Shown here piece after piece: positions 46,850 to 57,720 of a stretch of 64,000 nt of DNA. Made by a program: the position numbers and the translations under genes. The stretch's first letter is position 1, and every line of letters begins with the position of its first letter. The notes beneath the pieces are model-generated. The model saw nothing but the letters and a program-made list of their open reading frames with translations, was not told the origin of the DNA and did not search any database. Source of the stretch: Luidia sarsii (Eukaryota > Echinodermata > Asteroidea > Paxillosida > Luidiidae). Location of the stretch: positions 14,724,909 to 14,788,908 of the forward strand of contig OX465116.1 of the NCBI GenBank assembly GCA_949987565.1, given 5' to 3'.

Positions 46850-47495
46850 TTTGTTTGGGAATACACCGAGGCGGCTTAATACCGTATTTCCTTTAAGTTT
46901 GTCCCTGGGTGAGAGACCTTCAACAGGTCGTAAAACTGAGAGCGAGGGTTGGGTCCATCCCCCTGCGGGACACACACCACTGTTTGACTTGATCGGAGAC
47001 GGCAACCTCTCAGCTCTTCCCGATCCCATCTGAAAAGATGCGGAGAGTGTTGTCTGGTGTGTACTATACTTGCATAGGCCGTTAGCGGTATCTGGGTGAG
47101 TTGGAGTCTGTTTTATAGTTGTATGTTTTGTTGTTTGTGTGTTGTTGTTCTGGTCCATCATGTTTGATGTTCGCCAGGTGCTGTGGGATCGTGCGCGCGT
47201 GCACCTACGCTGTGCCCGGTGTGGAGAAGTTTGTTTTGTATAAAACCCAAATTGTTGATTTTGTTATTGTTCTTCTATTTGTCAACAGGGTGTCTTTGTC
47301 TTTGTCTTCTTCTGTCTTTCGTGACATTCTTTATAATAAAGAGATTGGAGAGATCGAGCCTCAAAAGAATGCGTCGAGTGTCTTCTTTAACTTGACGACC
47401 AGTCCCCGAATCGGGACTACACAGTCCCATCTGGCGGCTGACGGGAGTCGTCGCCGTACTTTAAGCCGGGCGCCCATAGTCGCCTCGCTACATTA
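46850..47495 (+). mobile_element. Possible LTR fragment (solo or truncated)
   Basis: TATAAAA at 47,239-47,245, followed about 90 bp later by AATAAA at 47,335-47,340. Next comes CTTTAACTTGACGACCAGTC and then a CATCTGGCGGCTGACGGG stretch resembling an LTR end plus leader. No gag or pol frame follows. The left limit is unknown. Confidence 0.3.
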
Positions 47496-47497
47496 AC

Positions 47498-47528
<31 letters not shown>

Positions 47529-47529
47529 C
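47498..47529. repeat. (AAT)n microsatellite
   Basis: About ten AAT/ATA triplets. AT-rich TAT/ATTA sequence continues to about 47,820. Confidence 0.9.
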
Positions 47530-47820
47530 ATGGATTGAGCGCAGAAACTATGTATATGTATTCCACTGCGCTGCAAGAGCTCTTAAATGAATGCTGCATA
47601 ATGCTACATGGTTCAAGAATGCGCAAAAAACAATTATTAGCAATTATTATCATCAATTACTATTATGAATTATTATTATGAATTCGTATCATCAAACAAT
47701 AATATAAGCAATTCTTATTACCAATCAATATTATAAATTACTATAAGCAATTATCAATTCCTATTTGCAATTCTTATTATCAATTAATGTTATCAGTTAC
47801 TATAATTAATTCCTATGAGC

Positions 47821-49300
47821 CCGAATGGTCTCCGTGAAAACAAGCTTCGAAATGGAAACTGCACTGCACGATTTGACGGGTCGGATTATTTCGGTCGTGA
47901 CAGCGTGATTTTTGACGTCAAAATGCGGCTTATTCTAGGATCGCCAGGGAATAAATGCATGTTTATTCAACTGCTGCAATCTTCAACAACGAATCTGGCT
48001 GGCGTGTCAACGGGTTTGTCGATATTTACTCCCGAAATCGGTTCTCTTGAAAAACGTGCACTGACTGTTGGTATACACGAACGTACAATACAATAGTTCC
48101 CCGACAAGAGTAATGGACCGAGTCTTCATCCGCTGACGTCACCAAGGACGTCCTCAACGGGGGCGTGGCTGCTCCCCCTTCCAAACTTAAATAATTTTTT
48201 AAAACTCTTTCCCATAGTTTAAAATTCGGAAAAAAATGCATGGATGTATTTTATTGATACCATAGTATTATTTGAAATAATAAAAACGAATTCCAAAATG
48301 CATTGCAGTTGACCTTTAAAGGGGCAGAGATTTCTTCCTTTCTTGCTTTCTTACTCTTTCACTCTCTTACTCTCTTACTCTCTTACTTTCTTACTCTCTT
48401 TCTCTCTCGCTTTCTTACTTTCTTACCTTTCTCAGTCTCACTTTTTTTTTGTACTGCCAGTGAGAAGAGATCTGGTCAGTCTGGATAAGATTTTTTGCAT
48501 TAAATTTGGTTTCGCTCTTTTTGGATGTAAACACGGTTGTCTGTCCCTATTTATTGAAATTCTCTCCTCGCGACTTGTCCCACGCTCGATCAATAGTTTT
48601 TTTTTTGCAAATGAGTTCCCCAAACTCTTTAGTATTTTTTTTCTTTAGATTAGGTATAGTGTGCTCATTTTTCAGGCTACACATGCAGTGTGTACAGTTT
48701 ACCCAAACTTTCCCCTTAATAGATAATCAGTAGTGGAAGGACACAGATGTCCCAGTCCCAGAGGCGAAAAGGGTACATGTGATGCATGTACGTAGTTCAA
48801 TTGTTGATTCCCCTTGTGAATTCGGGACAATCATTACATGTACCTTTATGGTTCGCGGGAGTTTTCACTCGCATTATTTTGGCGATCGTGAGCGCTAAGG
48901 TCGGACCGTGATTGCACTTTTGAATCTGACTAACGATTAAATTTTTCACAAAATTAATGTACCATGAAATATGACGCTCTGCAAAGTGACTACACTAGTA
49001 GTAGTTATAAGTTGAGCAGGAAATACACAGGGCTGGGGCTGGAGAACAAGGGGGCTCTATATAGGCGTTAATTATATGCGCGTAATAAAGACATTACTTT
49101 ACCAGTGGGAGTGGGGGTTTTCTAAAAGCAATTCAAAATCCAGTGAGTTATTTAACTTATGCTGCAACTAACAACTAAGTGGCCATGCCACACATGCTTG
49201 TAGTGATCGACAGTCCATATAATGGGCCTATTACTGTATCAAAGTCACACCATAAAAGTGCCACAGTTGCCAATCAGAGTTGCTATTTTGAGCAGTATAT
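47821..49300. other. Intergenic stretch, nothing firmly recognised
   Basis: Includes a CTTACTCT-type pyrimidine stretch at about 48,340-48,435. A 93-residue open frame at 47,815-48,096 has no known domain. Confidence 0.5.
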
Positions 49301-49307
49301 GCATATA

Positions 49308-49515
49308 TGCCTATAGCTATACTGTAGTTCATGGCAGCCGGGCAAGCAGTGTACCCCTTTCACGACGGTTAGACTTCTCTGAATTCCCTCAATACAAGGT
49401 AGCTGGTGGAGGAGTGGTACTAACCGCAGCCCGTTAGGATTCCCGCCTTTTTAAGAGCTCCATATATAGTAGTACAGTTCCTTCTGGAGAAGGCTTGACG
49501 TCATAGGTCAAATAA
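49308..49515 (+). repeat. Family F repeat, copy 1
   Basis: AGCTATACTGTAGTTCATGG, CACGACGGTTAGACTTCTC, GCAGCCCGTTAGGATTCCCG and CTTCTGGAGAAGGC, about 90% matched to 56,932-57,150. It is interrupted at its right end by the partial family B copy. Confidence 0.8.
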
Positions 49516-49595
49516 AAAAATTGATTTGTAATCGAATTGTGAAGAAAAAGTGTTTTGGTGGGATATTCCTCATTTCGTTGTGCCGGGTCACATTT
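49515..49595. mobile_element. Family B MITE, copy 5 (right end only)
   Basis: AGTGTTTTGGTGGGATATTC and TGTGCCGGGTCACA. The left part is missing, consistent with truncation. Confidence 0.65.
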
Positions 49596-49645
49596 GCATG
49601 CGTGGCGTGTCATGGGTCTCAAAGTGATATATATGCAGACCGACG

Positions 49646-50337
49646 TATGGGGTAGGGGGTAGGGAAGGGGTAGGGATAGGGTGTAGGGTAGGGGGTAGGG
49701 GTAGGGGTAGGGGTAGGGGGTAGGGGCCGGTAGGGGTAGGGGTAGGGGGTAGGGGTAGGGGTAGGGGTAGGGGGTAGGGGGTAGGGAAGGGGTAGGGATA
49801 GGGTGTAGGGTAGGGGGTAGGGGTAGGGGTAGGGGTAGGGGGTAGGGGTAGGGGTAGGGGTAGGGGGTAGGGAAGGGGTAGGATAGGGTGTAGGGTAGGG
49901 GTAGGGGTAGGGGTAGGGGTAGGGGTAGGGGTAGGGGTAGGGGTAGGGGGAGGGGGTATAGGGGGTAGGGAAGGGGTAGGGATAGGGTGTAGGGTGGGGG
50001 GTAGGGGTAGGGGTAGGGGTAGGGGTAGGGGGTAGGGAAGGGGTAGGGATAGGGTGTAGGGGTAGGGGTAGGGGGTAGGGGTAGGGGTAGGGGTAGGGGT
50101 AGGGGGTAGGGGTATGGATAGGGTGTAGGGGTAGGGGGTAGGGGTAGGGGTAGGGGTAGGGGTAGGGGTAGGGGTAGGGGTGGGGGTAGGGGGTAGGGGG
50201 TAGGGGGTAGGGATAGGGTGTAGGGGTAGGGGTAGGGGTAGGGGTAGGGGTAGGGGTAGGGGTAGGGGTAGGGGTAGGGGGTAGGGGGTAGGGGGTAGGG
50301 GTAGGGATAGGGTGTAGGGGTAGGGGGTAGGGGTAGG
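49646..50337 (+). repeat. TAGGGG-type G-rich tandem array, 692 bp
   Basis: Almost pure (TAGGGG)n and (TAGGGGG)n on the plus strand. A longer motif (AGGGAAGGGGTAGGGATAGG) recurs at about 49,661, 49,782, 49,869, 49,967 and 50,034. Related to but not identical with the metazoan telomere unit TTAGGG. A Pro/Thr/Leu open frame on minus is an artefact. Confidence 0.92.
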
Positions 50338-50669
50338 CGACAGTCTTACAGCGTTTCGTTTATTTTGCAGGGAAACAGTTAGCTCCGCGCCGTGGCCAAC
50401 AAAAATCGCCCATTGAAATGTGTGGGATTCTATTCGGGGATTGAGCTTCATACGTATGCACGTATATATAGTTCGTCTCAAATGAAACTTGTTCCTGGGA
50501 GTCATGATCCGTGACCCAGCTGGGTGGCACCGTGGTGACTGCAAAATGGCTTCCCTGTCCTCCAGGGTCACGAACGACAAACGACAATTGGTTGTTTGTA
50601 TGTGGATGAAAGTGGGATTGTGATCACCGGAGATATGCTGCGAAGCGGTTAATGGTTGACTCGTTGAAT

Positions 50670-50775
50670 ATTCATACGCAAAACCAAAGGTCTCGGGTTC
50701 GGGTAAATTTGTCCATTTTGTCATTATTATTTTTCTTACCTTGGTCAAAGTTCCCAGTCAGTTTTTCCTTCCTTT
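50670..50775 (+). repeat. tRNA-derived SINE fragment
   Basis: CGCAAAACCAAAGGTCTCGG, GGTTCGGGT (decayed box B) and CAAAGTTCCCAGTCAGTTTT. A further tail fragment, AAAAGTTCCCAGTCGTTTT, lies near 50,960. Confidence 0.55.
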
Positions 50776-51164
50776 TTTTTTTAATTTAACCGAAAACTTA
50801 GTGGAAAATTATTTTAAAAAAATTCAAAATAGCGAGAAGAATTTGAATGGACCTAAATATGTAACAATAGCTATCGATACAGTTACTAGGAGTTATTTTA
50901 ATTAGCAAGCCTGGCTACAGCAGCTCATTGGTTTTCTTTGCCATTTTATTTAATTTGATTAAAAGTTCCCAGTCGTTTTTTCATTAATTTGTTTGACTTT
51001 AATTGTAAAAGTTGCATTCACTTTGTGTGATCCCCGAGCTGCAGCTGTAGCCAAGGTTTACAACCATTGGTCATTTGCATAATTATGAATGAAAGCGATG
51101 GGGCGTGGTCCCACAATATATACGTCAGTTAATGGTTGCTTCAGTCTGGCGCCCCCAACCGGCA

Positions 51165-51570
51165 GAGACTAGTTGGCTATTTGGGAGGCCACCACCTAAG
51201 GGCTGGATAGTTCAGATGGGAAGAGCACTGATGTGCCAAAGACTAGTTGACTATTTGGGGAGGCCACCACCTAAGGGCTGGATAGTTCAGATGGGAAGAG
51301 CACTGGTGTGCCAAAGACTAGTTGACTATTTGGGAAGGCCACCACCTAAGGGCTGGATAGTTCAGATGGGAAGAGCACTGGTGTGCCAAAGACTAGTTGA
51401 CTATTTGGGAAGGCCACCACCTAAGGGCTGGATAGTTCAGATGGGAAGAGCACTGGTGTGCCAAAGACTAGTTGACTATTTGGGAAGGCCACCACCTAAG
51501 GGCTGGATAGTTCAGATGGGAAGAGCACTGGTGTGCCAAAGACTAGTTGACTATTTGGGAGGCCACCACC
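51165..51570 (+). repeat. 75-bp tandem array of tRNA 5'-half units
   Basis: Unit ACTAGTTGACTATTTGGGAA plus GGCCACCACCTAAGGGCTGG plus ATAGTTCAGATGGGAAGAGC and so on, 75 bp, about five to six copies. The 25-residue periodic open frame is an artefact. It ends in the complete tRNA-like copy at 51,575. Confidence 0.9.
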
Positions 51571-51574
51571 TAAG

Positions 51575-51646
51575 GGCTGGATAGTTCAGATGGGAAGAGC
51601 GCTGGTACGCACGACTACAGTTCTTGGTTCAAATCCAAGTCCAGTC
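51575..51646 (+). repeat. SINE head with an almost intact 72-nt tRNA cloverleaf
   Basis: Acceptor stem GGCTGGA/TCCAGTC pairs 7 of 7 (one G-U). D-stem GTTC/GAGC (one U-G pair), anticodon stem 4 of 5 pairs with a seven-base loop ACGCACG, T-arm CTTGGTTCAAATCCAAG fully paired with exact box B GGTTCAAATCC. Position 33 is C rather than U and the anticodon position reads GCA. The context (tandem halves, SINE tail to about 51,730) says retroposon rather than working tRNA-Cys. Confidence 0.65.
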
Positions 51647-52128
51647 AAAGCTTGCTTAGTATTTTCTTTTTCAATTTCCTCAAAAGCTCTCGGTCCGATT
51701 TTCATTGATTTGTCTGACATTTAGTAATTGCCATTCAAAAGTATAAACTAAGGGAAGCAAATTTCAGACGTAGAGGGTTCCCCAAATGAAACGATCACGA
51801 GTCTGGTAACATTCCCGAATGAATTAAACGGAATGAGTTCTTCTGGATTCTCGATCTGGCTGACTACGTGAAAGATTCGAAGATTGGAGTCAATGTTGGT
51901 GGCCACACCACCATGTTCCTTCATGTTTTGCATCCAATTAATTGACCGTGCGCCATGCACAGTATTTTATTGACGTCCTCTGCTTGAATCTTTACCTGCT
52001 GAGTTCATTAATTAACAGACGACAGATAATGTGCTATTCGCAGAACCAAATTGATAGTAAACAACTATAATACAAAGCCGCATTGGAATGATATTAGTGT
52101 TAACGATATATTGATCTAATTGATCTCA

Positions 52129-52600
52129 CACTATGAATATCAAAACTGTGAAAATGGGGTGAAAATGTCATTTAGCAGTGAAAAGAAATTTCACCTTGTT
52201 TTCACCCCTATTTCACGGCACACAGTTTGCCAAGTCATTTTCACAGTGTTTTCACCAGTGGTCTCCAAGGCCACATTCCTGGTGGTAAATGGCTAGAGGC
52301 AATTTAGAAGTATCTGGGAGTTACAGTTACAAGGACACCATACAGTACCTCTATGGGGGCTGGTGGTCCCTAATTGTAATTGAATTAGCCATCCCTCAAG
52401 GCTGGAAGCTCTTGCCACCCTAGATATTCACGTTTTTTTCAAAGTCTTTTTAGTGACCTGAAGATATCCTTATCAGGTCAGAGAGGCAATTATTTTCATG
52501 GTGAATTAACTGTAAAATGCACCGTGAAATCACAGTGACTTTTAGTTTCACGGCGAAATGACATTTTCACCCCCTTTTCACGGTTTAGATGTTCATAGTG
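52129..52600. mobile_element. TIR element with 3-bp TCA target duplication
   Basis: Starts CACTATGAATATCAAAACTG and ends GGTTTAGATGTTCATAGTG. The inverted match continues inward (TGAAAATGGGGTGAAAATG versus CATTTTCACCCCCTTTTCA). TCA directly flanks both ends. 472 bp, no coding capacity. Confidence 0.8.
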
Positions 52601-52782
52601 TCAATGAGTTTCAAAAATGAACAATGCACTGATGTTCACAGGAAGGTAAACTTCAATGGTTACCATCTCAAAAGCTAACAAGAATACTAATTGCTGAGAG
52701 GAATTGCTAATAGTAATTGATGATAAGAATTGCCAGTAATAAAGAATAGCATTGCGCTGGCACGATGAACGAGAAACTGTTT

Positions 52783-52862
52783 TGTGAGTGATGAGGCTCT
52801 GAAAAGGACCAGAGGATTTCACTCGACGTTTCGGAAAGCTCACTCTGTCCGTCTTCAGGAAT
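52783..52862 (-). repeat. CTGAAGA-hairpin-GAAACGTC motif plus stem-loop (minus)
   Basis: Minus strand reads CTGAAGACGGACAGAG, TTTCCGAAACGTCGAGTG and then GGTCCTTTTCAGAGCC (52,795-52,810). Same order as at 36,421-36,485 in an otherwise different repeat. Confidence 0.65.
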
Positions 52863-52899
52863 AAGAGTGTCGGTCTGGTCTGATGAAGATCGTTGATGC

Positions 52900-54235
52900 G
52901 TACCCAGATAACATGGTGACAATGGGCCAATGTTGGGCCAACGTAAGCGGTTACGTTGGCCCAATATCGGTACTCCACGTTGGCCCAACCTACCTTTGCT
53001 CATCGGCCTTACGTTGGCCCAACGTCAAAGTTGGCCCAACGTTGGCCCAATGTAAACATCGGCCCAACGTTGGGTCAATGTCGGCCCACTGTAACTTGGA
53101 TAAAATGACCTACATAATGCCAACGTTGGCAACATGTTGGCTCCTCATTATATTCACCAAGGGCCAACATAATGCCAACGTTGGCCAACGTTGGCAACAT
53201 GTTGGCTCCTCAGTATATTCACCAAGGGCCAACATAATACCAACATTGGCCCAATATCGGTACTCCACGTTGGCCCAACGTACTTTTGCTCATCGGGCTT
53301 ACGTTGGCCCAACGTCAAAGTTGGCCCAACGTTGGCCCAATGTAAACATCGGCCCAACGTTGGGTCAATGTCGGCCCACTGTAACTTGGATAAAATGACC
53401 TACACACTGCCAACGTTGGTCTAATGTTGGCCAACGTTGGTAACATGTTGGCTCCTCATTATATTCACCAAGGGCCAACATAATGCCAACGTTGGCCTAA
53501 TGTTGGCCAACGTTGGTAACATGTTGGCTCCTCATTATATTCACCAAGGGCCAACATAATACCAACGTTGGGCCAATGCTGGTAGCACGTTGGCTCCTCA
53601 TTATATTCCCCCTTAGGCCAACATTATGCCAATGTTGGGCCAATGGTTGTAGCACGTTGGCTCCTCATTATATTTCCCCATAGGCCAACATTATGCCAAC
53701 GTTGGGCCAATGGTGGTAGCACGTTGGCTCCTCATTATATTTCCCCATAGGCCAACGTTGGGCCAATGGTGGTAGCACGTTGGCTCCTCATTATATTTCC
53801 CCATAGGCCAACATTATGCCAACGTTGGGCCAATGGTGGTAGCACGTTGGCTCCTCATTATATTTCCCCATAGGCCAACATTATGCCAACGTTGGGCCAA
53901 TGGTGGTAGCACGTTGGCTCCTCATTATATTTCCCCATAGGCCAACGTTGGGCCAATGGTGGTAGCACGTTGGCTCCTCATTATATTCCCCCTTTGGCCA
54001 ACATTATGCCAACGTTGGGCCAATGGTGGTAGCACGTTGGCTCCTCATTATATTTCCCCATTGGCCAACATTATGCCAACGTTGGGCCAATGCTGGTATC
54101 ACGTTGGCTCCTCACCATGGGCCAACATTATGATAACGTCGGGCCGATCATGGACCTTCCTGGCAGCCAACAATAATCCAACGTTGGCACAACCTTGGTA
54201 ATCATTGGGCCAACATTCACCTCTTCGTGGCACCA
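52900..54235. repeat. CCAACGTTGG-rich mosaic tandem repeat (about 67-bp units)
   Basis: Left edge CCCAGATAACATGG. Then blocks with the palindrome CCAACGTTGG, a roughly 350-bp duplicated segment (ATATCGGTACTCCACGTTGG at about 52,963 and 53,254), and from about 53,570 units with TGGTGGTAGCACGTTGGCTC at about 67 bp (some shortened). Confidence 0.85.
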
Positions 54236-54659
54236 GTCGTATGTTGGTAACGTTGTGCTCCTTTTGGCCAAAATTAAAAGAAAATGTTGGTTCACATAAA
54301 TCATTGGTTTGTATTGTTGACAAAATGTTGGATTAGTAATTTTAAGATTGGAAACAGCAAACAAATGAATAGAAGCATGACAGAGTAATTCAAATTTCAA
54401 TACAACTGAATTTGTGTTTTTTATTCGCCCTTTATGTTAGTTGGTGTACTGTTTTCCTTTCCGCTTCGAATTCTGCCGTCCTCTGTCTCTGTCTTTAGCG
54501 TATCGTAGCCAGTCTGCTTCAGCCGCTTCAGTGTCGCTACTAGTCGCACCATGGCTGGCTCAGTTGTTATGGATGGCCTCTGTATATAGAAATAGATATA
54601 CCTTAGCACTGGCGGCGTACAGACATCTTAACATGAACTTTTCAAATATAAAAGTAAAA

Positions 54660-54750
54660 TTAATCTCAAAAGATAGAGGGCCTGACGTTTCGATCCTAGC
54701 TCTAAGGCCCTCTAACTTCTTTTAGTCAGTGAGCAGTTTGCAACAGTTTT
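54660..54750. repeat. Family A foldback repeat, copy 7 (short)
   Basis: AGAGGGCCTGACGTTTCGAT then AGGCCCTCTAACTTC and GTCAGTGAGCAGTTTGCAAC. Confidence 0.7.
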
Positions 54751-54769
54751 TGTATTAAGGTGATATACA

Positions 54770-54990
54770 AAAATGTTGCAAACTGCTTACTGACTAAAAT
54801 TACCAAAATGTAAATCTAAAATTTAGTGGGCCTGACGTTTCGATCCTAGCAGTACCTTTCTCAAAGGCATAGTGACAAGGACAAAACAGATCCCCCTTCC
54901 TTTGTGTACATGTATCTGTTTTGTCCTTGTCACTCTGCCTTTGAGAAAGGTCCTGCTAGGATCAAAACGTCAGGCCCACTAAATTTTATT
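54770..54990. repeat. Family A foldback repeat, copy 8 (most complete)
   Basis: Full arms: TTGCAAACTGCTTACTGACT, TTTAGTGGGCCTGACGTTTC, CTCAAAGGCATAGTGACAAG on the left. CTTGTCACTCTGCCTTTGAG and AAAACGTCAGGCCCACTAAA on the right. The centre holds CCCCCTTCCTTTGTGTACAT. Confidence 0.85.
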
Positions 54991-55024
54991 TTTTGTATTA
55001 ACTATAAAAGTACCGGGTAGAGTA

Positions 55025-55150
55025 ACATACACAAATGTTGTAAACTGCTTACTGACTAAAAGGACCAAAATGCAAATCTTAAAATTTAGTGGGCCTGACG
55101 TTTCAAACTTTCGATCATAAGCAAGACCTTTCTCAATTCAAAGGCAGAAA
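55025..55150. repeat. Family A repeat, copy 9 (left arm)
   Basis: GTTGTAAACTGCTTACTGAC, TTTAGTGGGCCTGACGTTTC with a seven-base insertion after the core. Right arm missing. Confidence 0.65.
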
Positions 55151-56930
55151 ACTGGCATTGTATAAGGCATGTATATAGGTATCTCAACGTCCATCCATAA
55201 CTTGTTGTAGTCTTTAGCAAGCTTATAGTTTCATCACAATTCACAATAGTTTTTTCTCATTTCTCAACAAAATTCTTTTAGTTGTACCTTGACATTACGT
55301 CGGGACCAGATTTATGTGGTGATTTCAGTATTACTCAGTTGCCGTGAAATGAAAAAAAACCTTACTTTTCAAAAGACCATCGAGTTGAAGGGCCACGAAA
55401 GTCCTCTCTCCCACTTCCCACGCAAGTTGAACATCTCTGCCAGCGGGTTGGAAAAGATGGCAGCCATCATCCTTCGAAGTGACACTCGTTGGTGGTGCTC
55501 TCATCAAGTGCGGCCAGCTACCTGCAAAAAAAATCATTAATGACATTGGTAATTTAATTAGCATTACTTTGAAGAAATATCGGATGATCGTGTATCAAAT
55601 CGTTCTTCTTCCATTCGCAACCTCGTTTTATCTCACTCACCAATATTGTTTCTTCAGCGCCCCTTCGCCGGCGAGTCGACACCTATGCGGTCCCTTAGTT
55701 TGACGAGTCTGGATAAAGAGAACAATTTAGTGTTATAATTCCAAGTGTCTAATATTTTACATTTTGCAAATGTTTATAATTATCGTAAAACTAAAGGCCA
55801 ACCTTGGACAATCTACATGTAATGCAGGACAAACTTGTGGTAAGACCAACTTAACTTTGAAACCTTTGATGCAAAGATAATGTTCCGCAAATTAATTGTA
55901 GTGCACTGAACACCGTGAAAATAAGTGGAACAAAACTGTCTACAGCTAGGCTACAGGCTAGACGCAGGCGGGCTTGGGCTTTGTGGTACCGTAACAATGA
56001 CCAAATATATGTACATTTTTGACTAGGAGGTTATCAAGCATGCCTTCCCAATATTGGCCAAAACAGTGCCTTCAAACTTCTGAGAAGAGGAAGGCCATTG
56101 ATGTTTATTTGTAAATTTAACAGTGATTCATCAAGCGGCTCTTAAACTAATTGTTGCAAATCATGGCAGTCTCCTTAACTTAAAACACTGCCAGTCTTCC
56201 GTGTTATAACTATCGACGGTATCGTTGTCTCTTGACAAACCAAAGTCATTCTAAGTATTGCTGTCACAGTTATTTTGATCGAGTTGATTGTTAGGATTAT
56301 CATAATTAGTTAAAGCTGGAAAATCATCATTATATTACATCCATGCGAATGATGTTCCTGATTATTCTGCATTCCCATTTCAATGGCCAAACACTGTTCT
56401 TCGACTCACGCTTTAACATGACGACGGTTCATTCTTCAATCAGATTTTTTTCATGATTTCAACCATGGAGGAATAATTCCTCCATGTTTCAACCAAGCAG
56501 AAAAAACCTCAAACGGATGGCTAACACTTGAATATCATTCTGCCACTAAAGATAGACCTACATTGATCTATACGTTTTCATATCATACATTCATAGTTTA
56601 TACTGAATAAAAGAATGAAAAGGAAGGGGTACATTGTGTAGATAAAGGATTTACACTTCGCACAAAATCCTTTGAGACATTTATTTAGGACCTGCTTCAT
56701 GAGAAAATGGGAAAATTCAAGTTAGGTAACATATATAGAATCAAAGTTTGTCTGCAACTGAACAGAAACAAAAAGTATTTACTGTACTTTACCTGTTAAT
56801 CAACGCAAGGATGAATCAGATTATATCCAAACGAATTACATCTTTCCATGCCGTCCCAGGATCGAGTTCCATCACGATCTGTATAGGAAAGATTTGCTTT
56901 TCAAGAAGAAAGGATGCAATTGATATAGCC
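55151..56930. other. Intergenic stretch, nothing recognised
   Basis: AT-rich, no gene. A small hairpin (CATGGAGGAAT / ATTCCTCCATG) lies at 56,461-56,487. Confidence 0.5.
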
Positions 56931-56931
56931 T

Positions 56932-57150
56932 ATAATGCATATAGCTATACTGTAGTTCATGGCAGCCGGGCAAGCTGTACACCTATCACGACGGTTAGAC
57001 TTCTCTGAATTCCCTCAAGGTAGCTGGTGTAGGAGTGGTACTAACCGCAGCCCGTTAGGATTCCCGCCTTTTTTTGAATAAGAGCTCCATTGTAGTACCG
57101 TTCCTTCTGGAGAAGGCAACAGTTAATGGACCTTGAGGTCATAGGTCAAA
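56932..57150 (+). repeat. Family F repeat, copy 2
   Basis: See 49,308. Includes TAGCTGGTGTAGGAGTGGTA and CGTTCCTTCTGGAGAAGGC. Confidence 0.8.
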
Positions 57151-57210
57151 AGGGCAACTTGCCTCGTGCACTGATAGCTGTACTGTAGTACATGTACAGT
57201 ACAGTACAAT

Positions 57211-57415
57211 CAAGGAGGTACATGTACACTGTACATGTATTCACTTTGACCTCCTTGGTACAATACACAAGCCACCTGTTGCCGCATTCCTTTTGGATGA
57301 CCAGGCCAGGCTAGTACTACAACTAGGCCTATACTGATCAGAAAATCTGCTTCACATTATGCATCCTACCGAACTGAGCGTGCACATACATGGCCTATCA
57401 AGGAGGACCTCCTTG
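57211..57415. repeat. Two CAAGGAGG hairpins
   Basis: CAAGGAGGT...ACCTCCTTG at 57,211-57,257 and CAAGGAGG-A-CCTCCTTG at 57,399-57,415. Confidence 0.5.
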
Positions 57416-57720
57416 GGCCTATGAGTTCAACGATTTGATAGCACACGTATAAGCTCTGTATACTGACATACTATACAAACGAACTGTGATTGTCAGGATA
57501 AGTCCATTATGATTAAAATGGTGAATAAAATTCACACATGCCACGAGTAAAACAATGTCTTATCCTTCTTATACTATTATAGTAACACTAGCTAAAATAT
57601 GCCTGACCTGAAAATGAGTGTAACCATCAACGAATTTGTCAAAAAATAAAGAAGTCTTATGCTCTTACTTTTTTCGCTGTCAACTTTTGGGTTCTTTTTG
57701 GAAAAGCTCAAGCTGAAAAC

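Noticed and set aside
49646..50337. True chromosome end (telomere)
   Set aside because: Unit is TAGGGG rather than TTAGGG and unique or repeated DNA continues on both sides, so it is interstitial at most.
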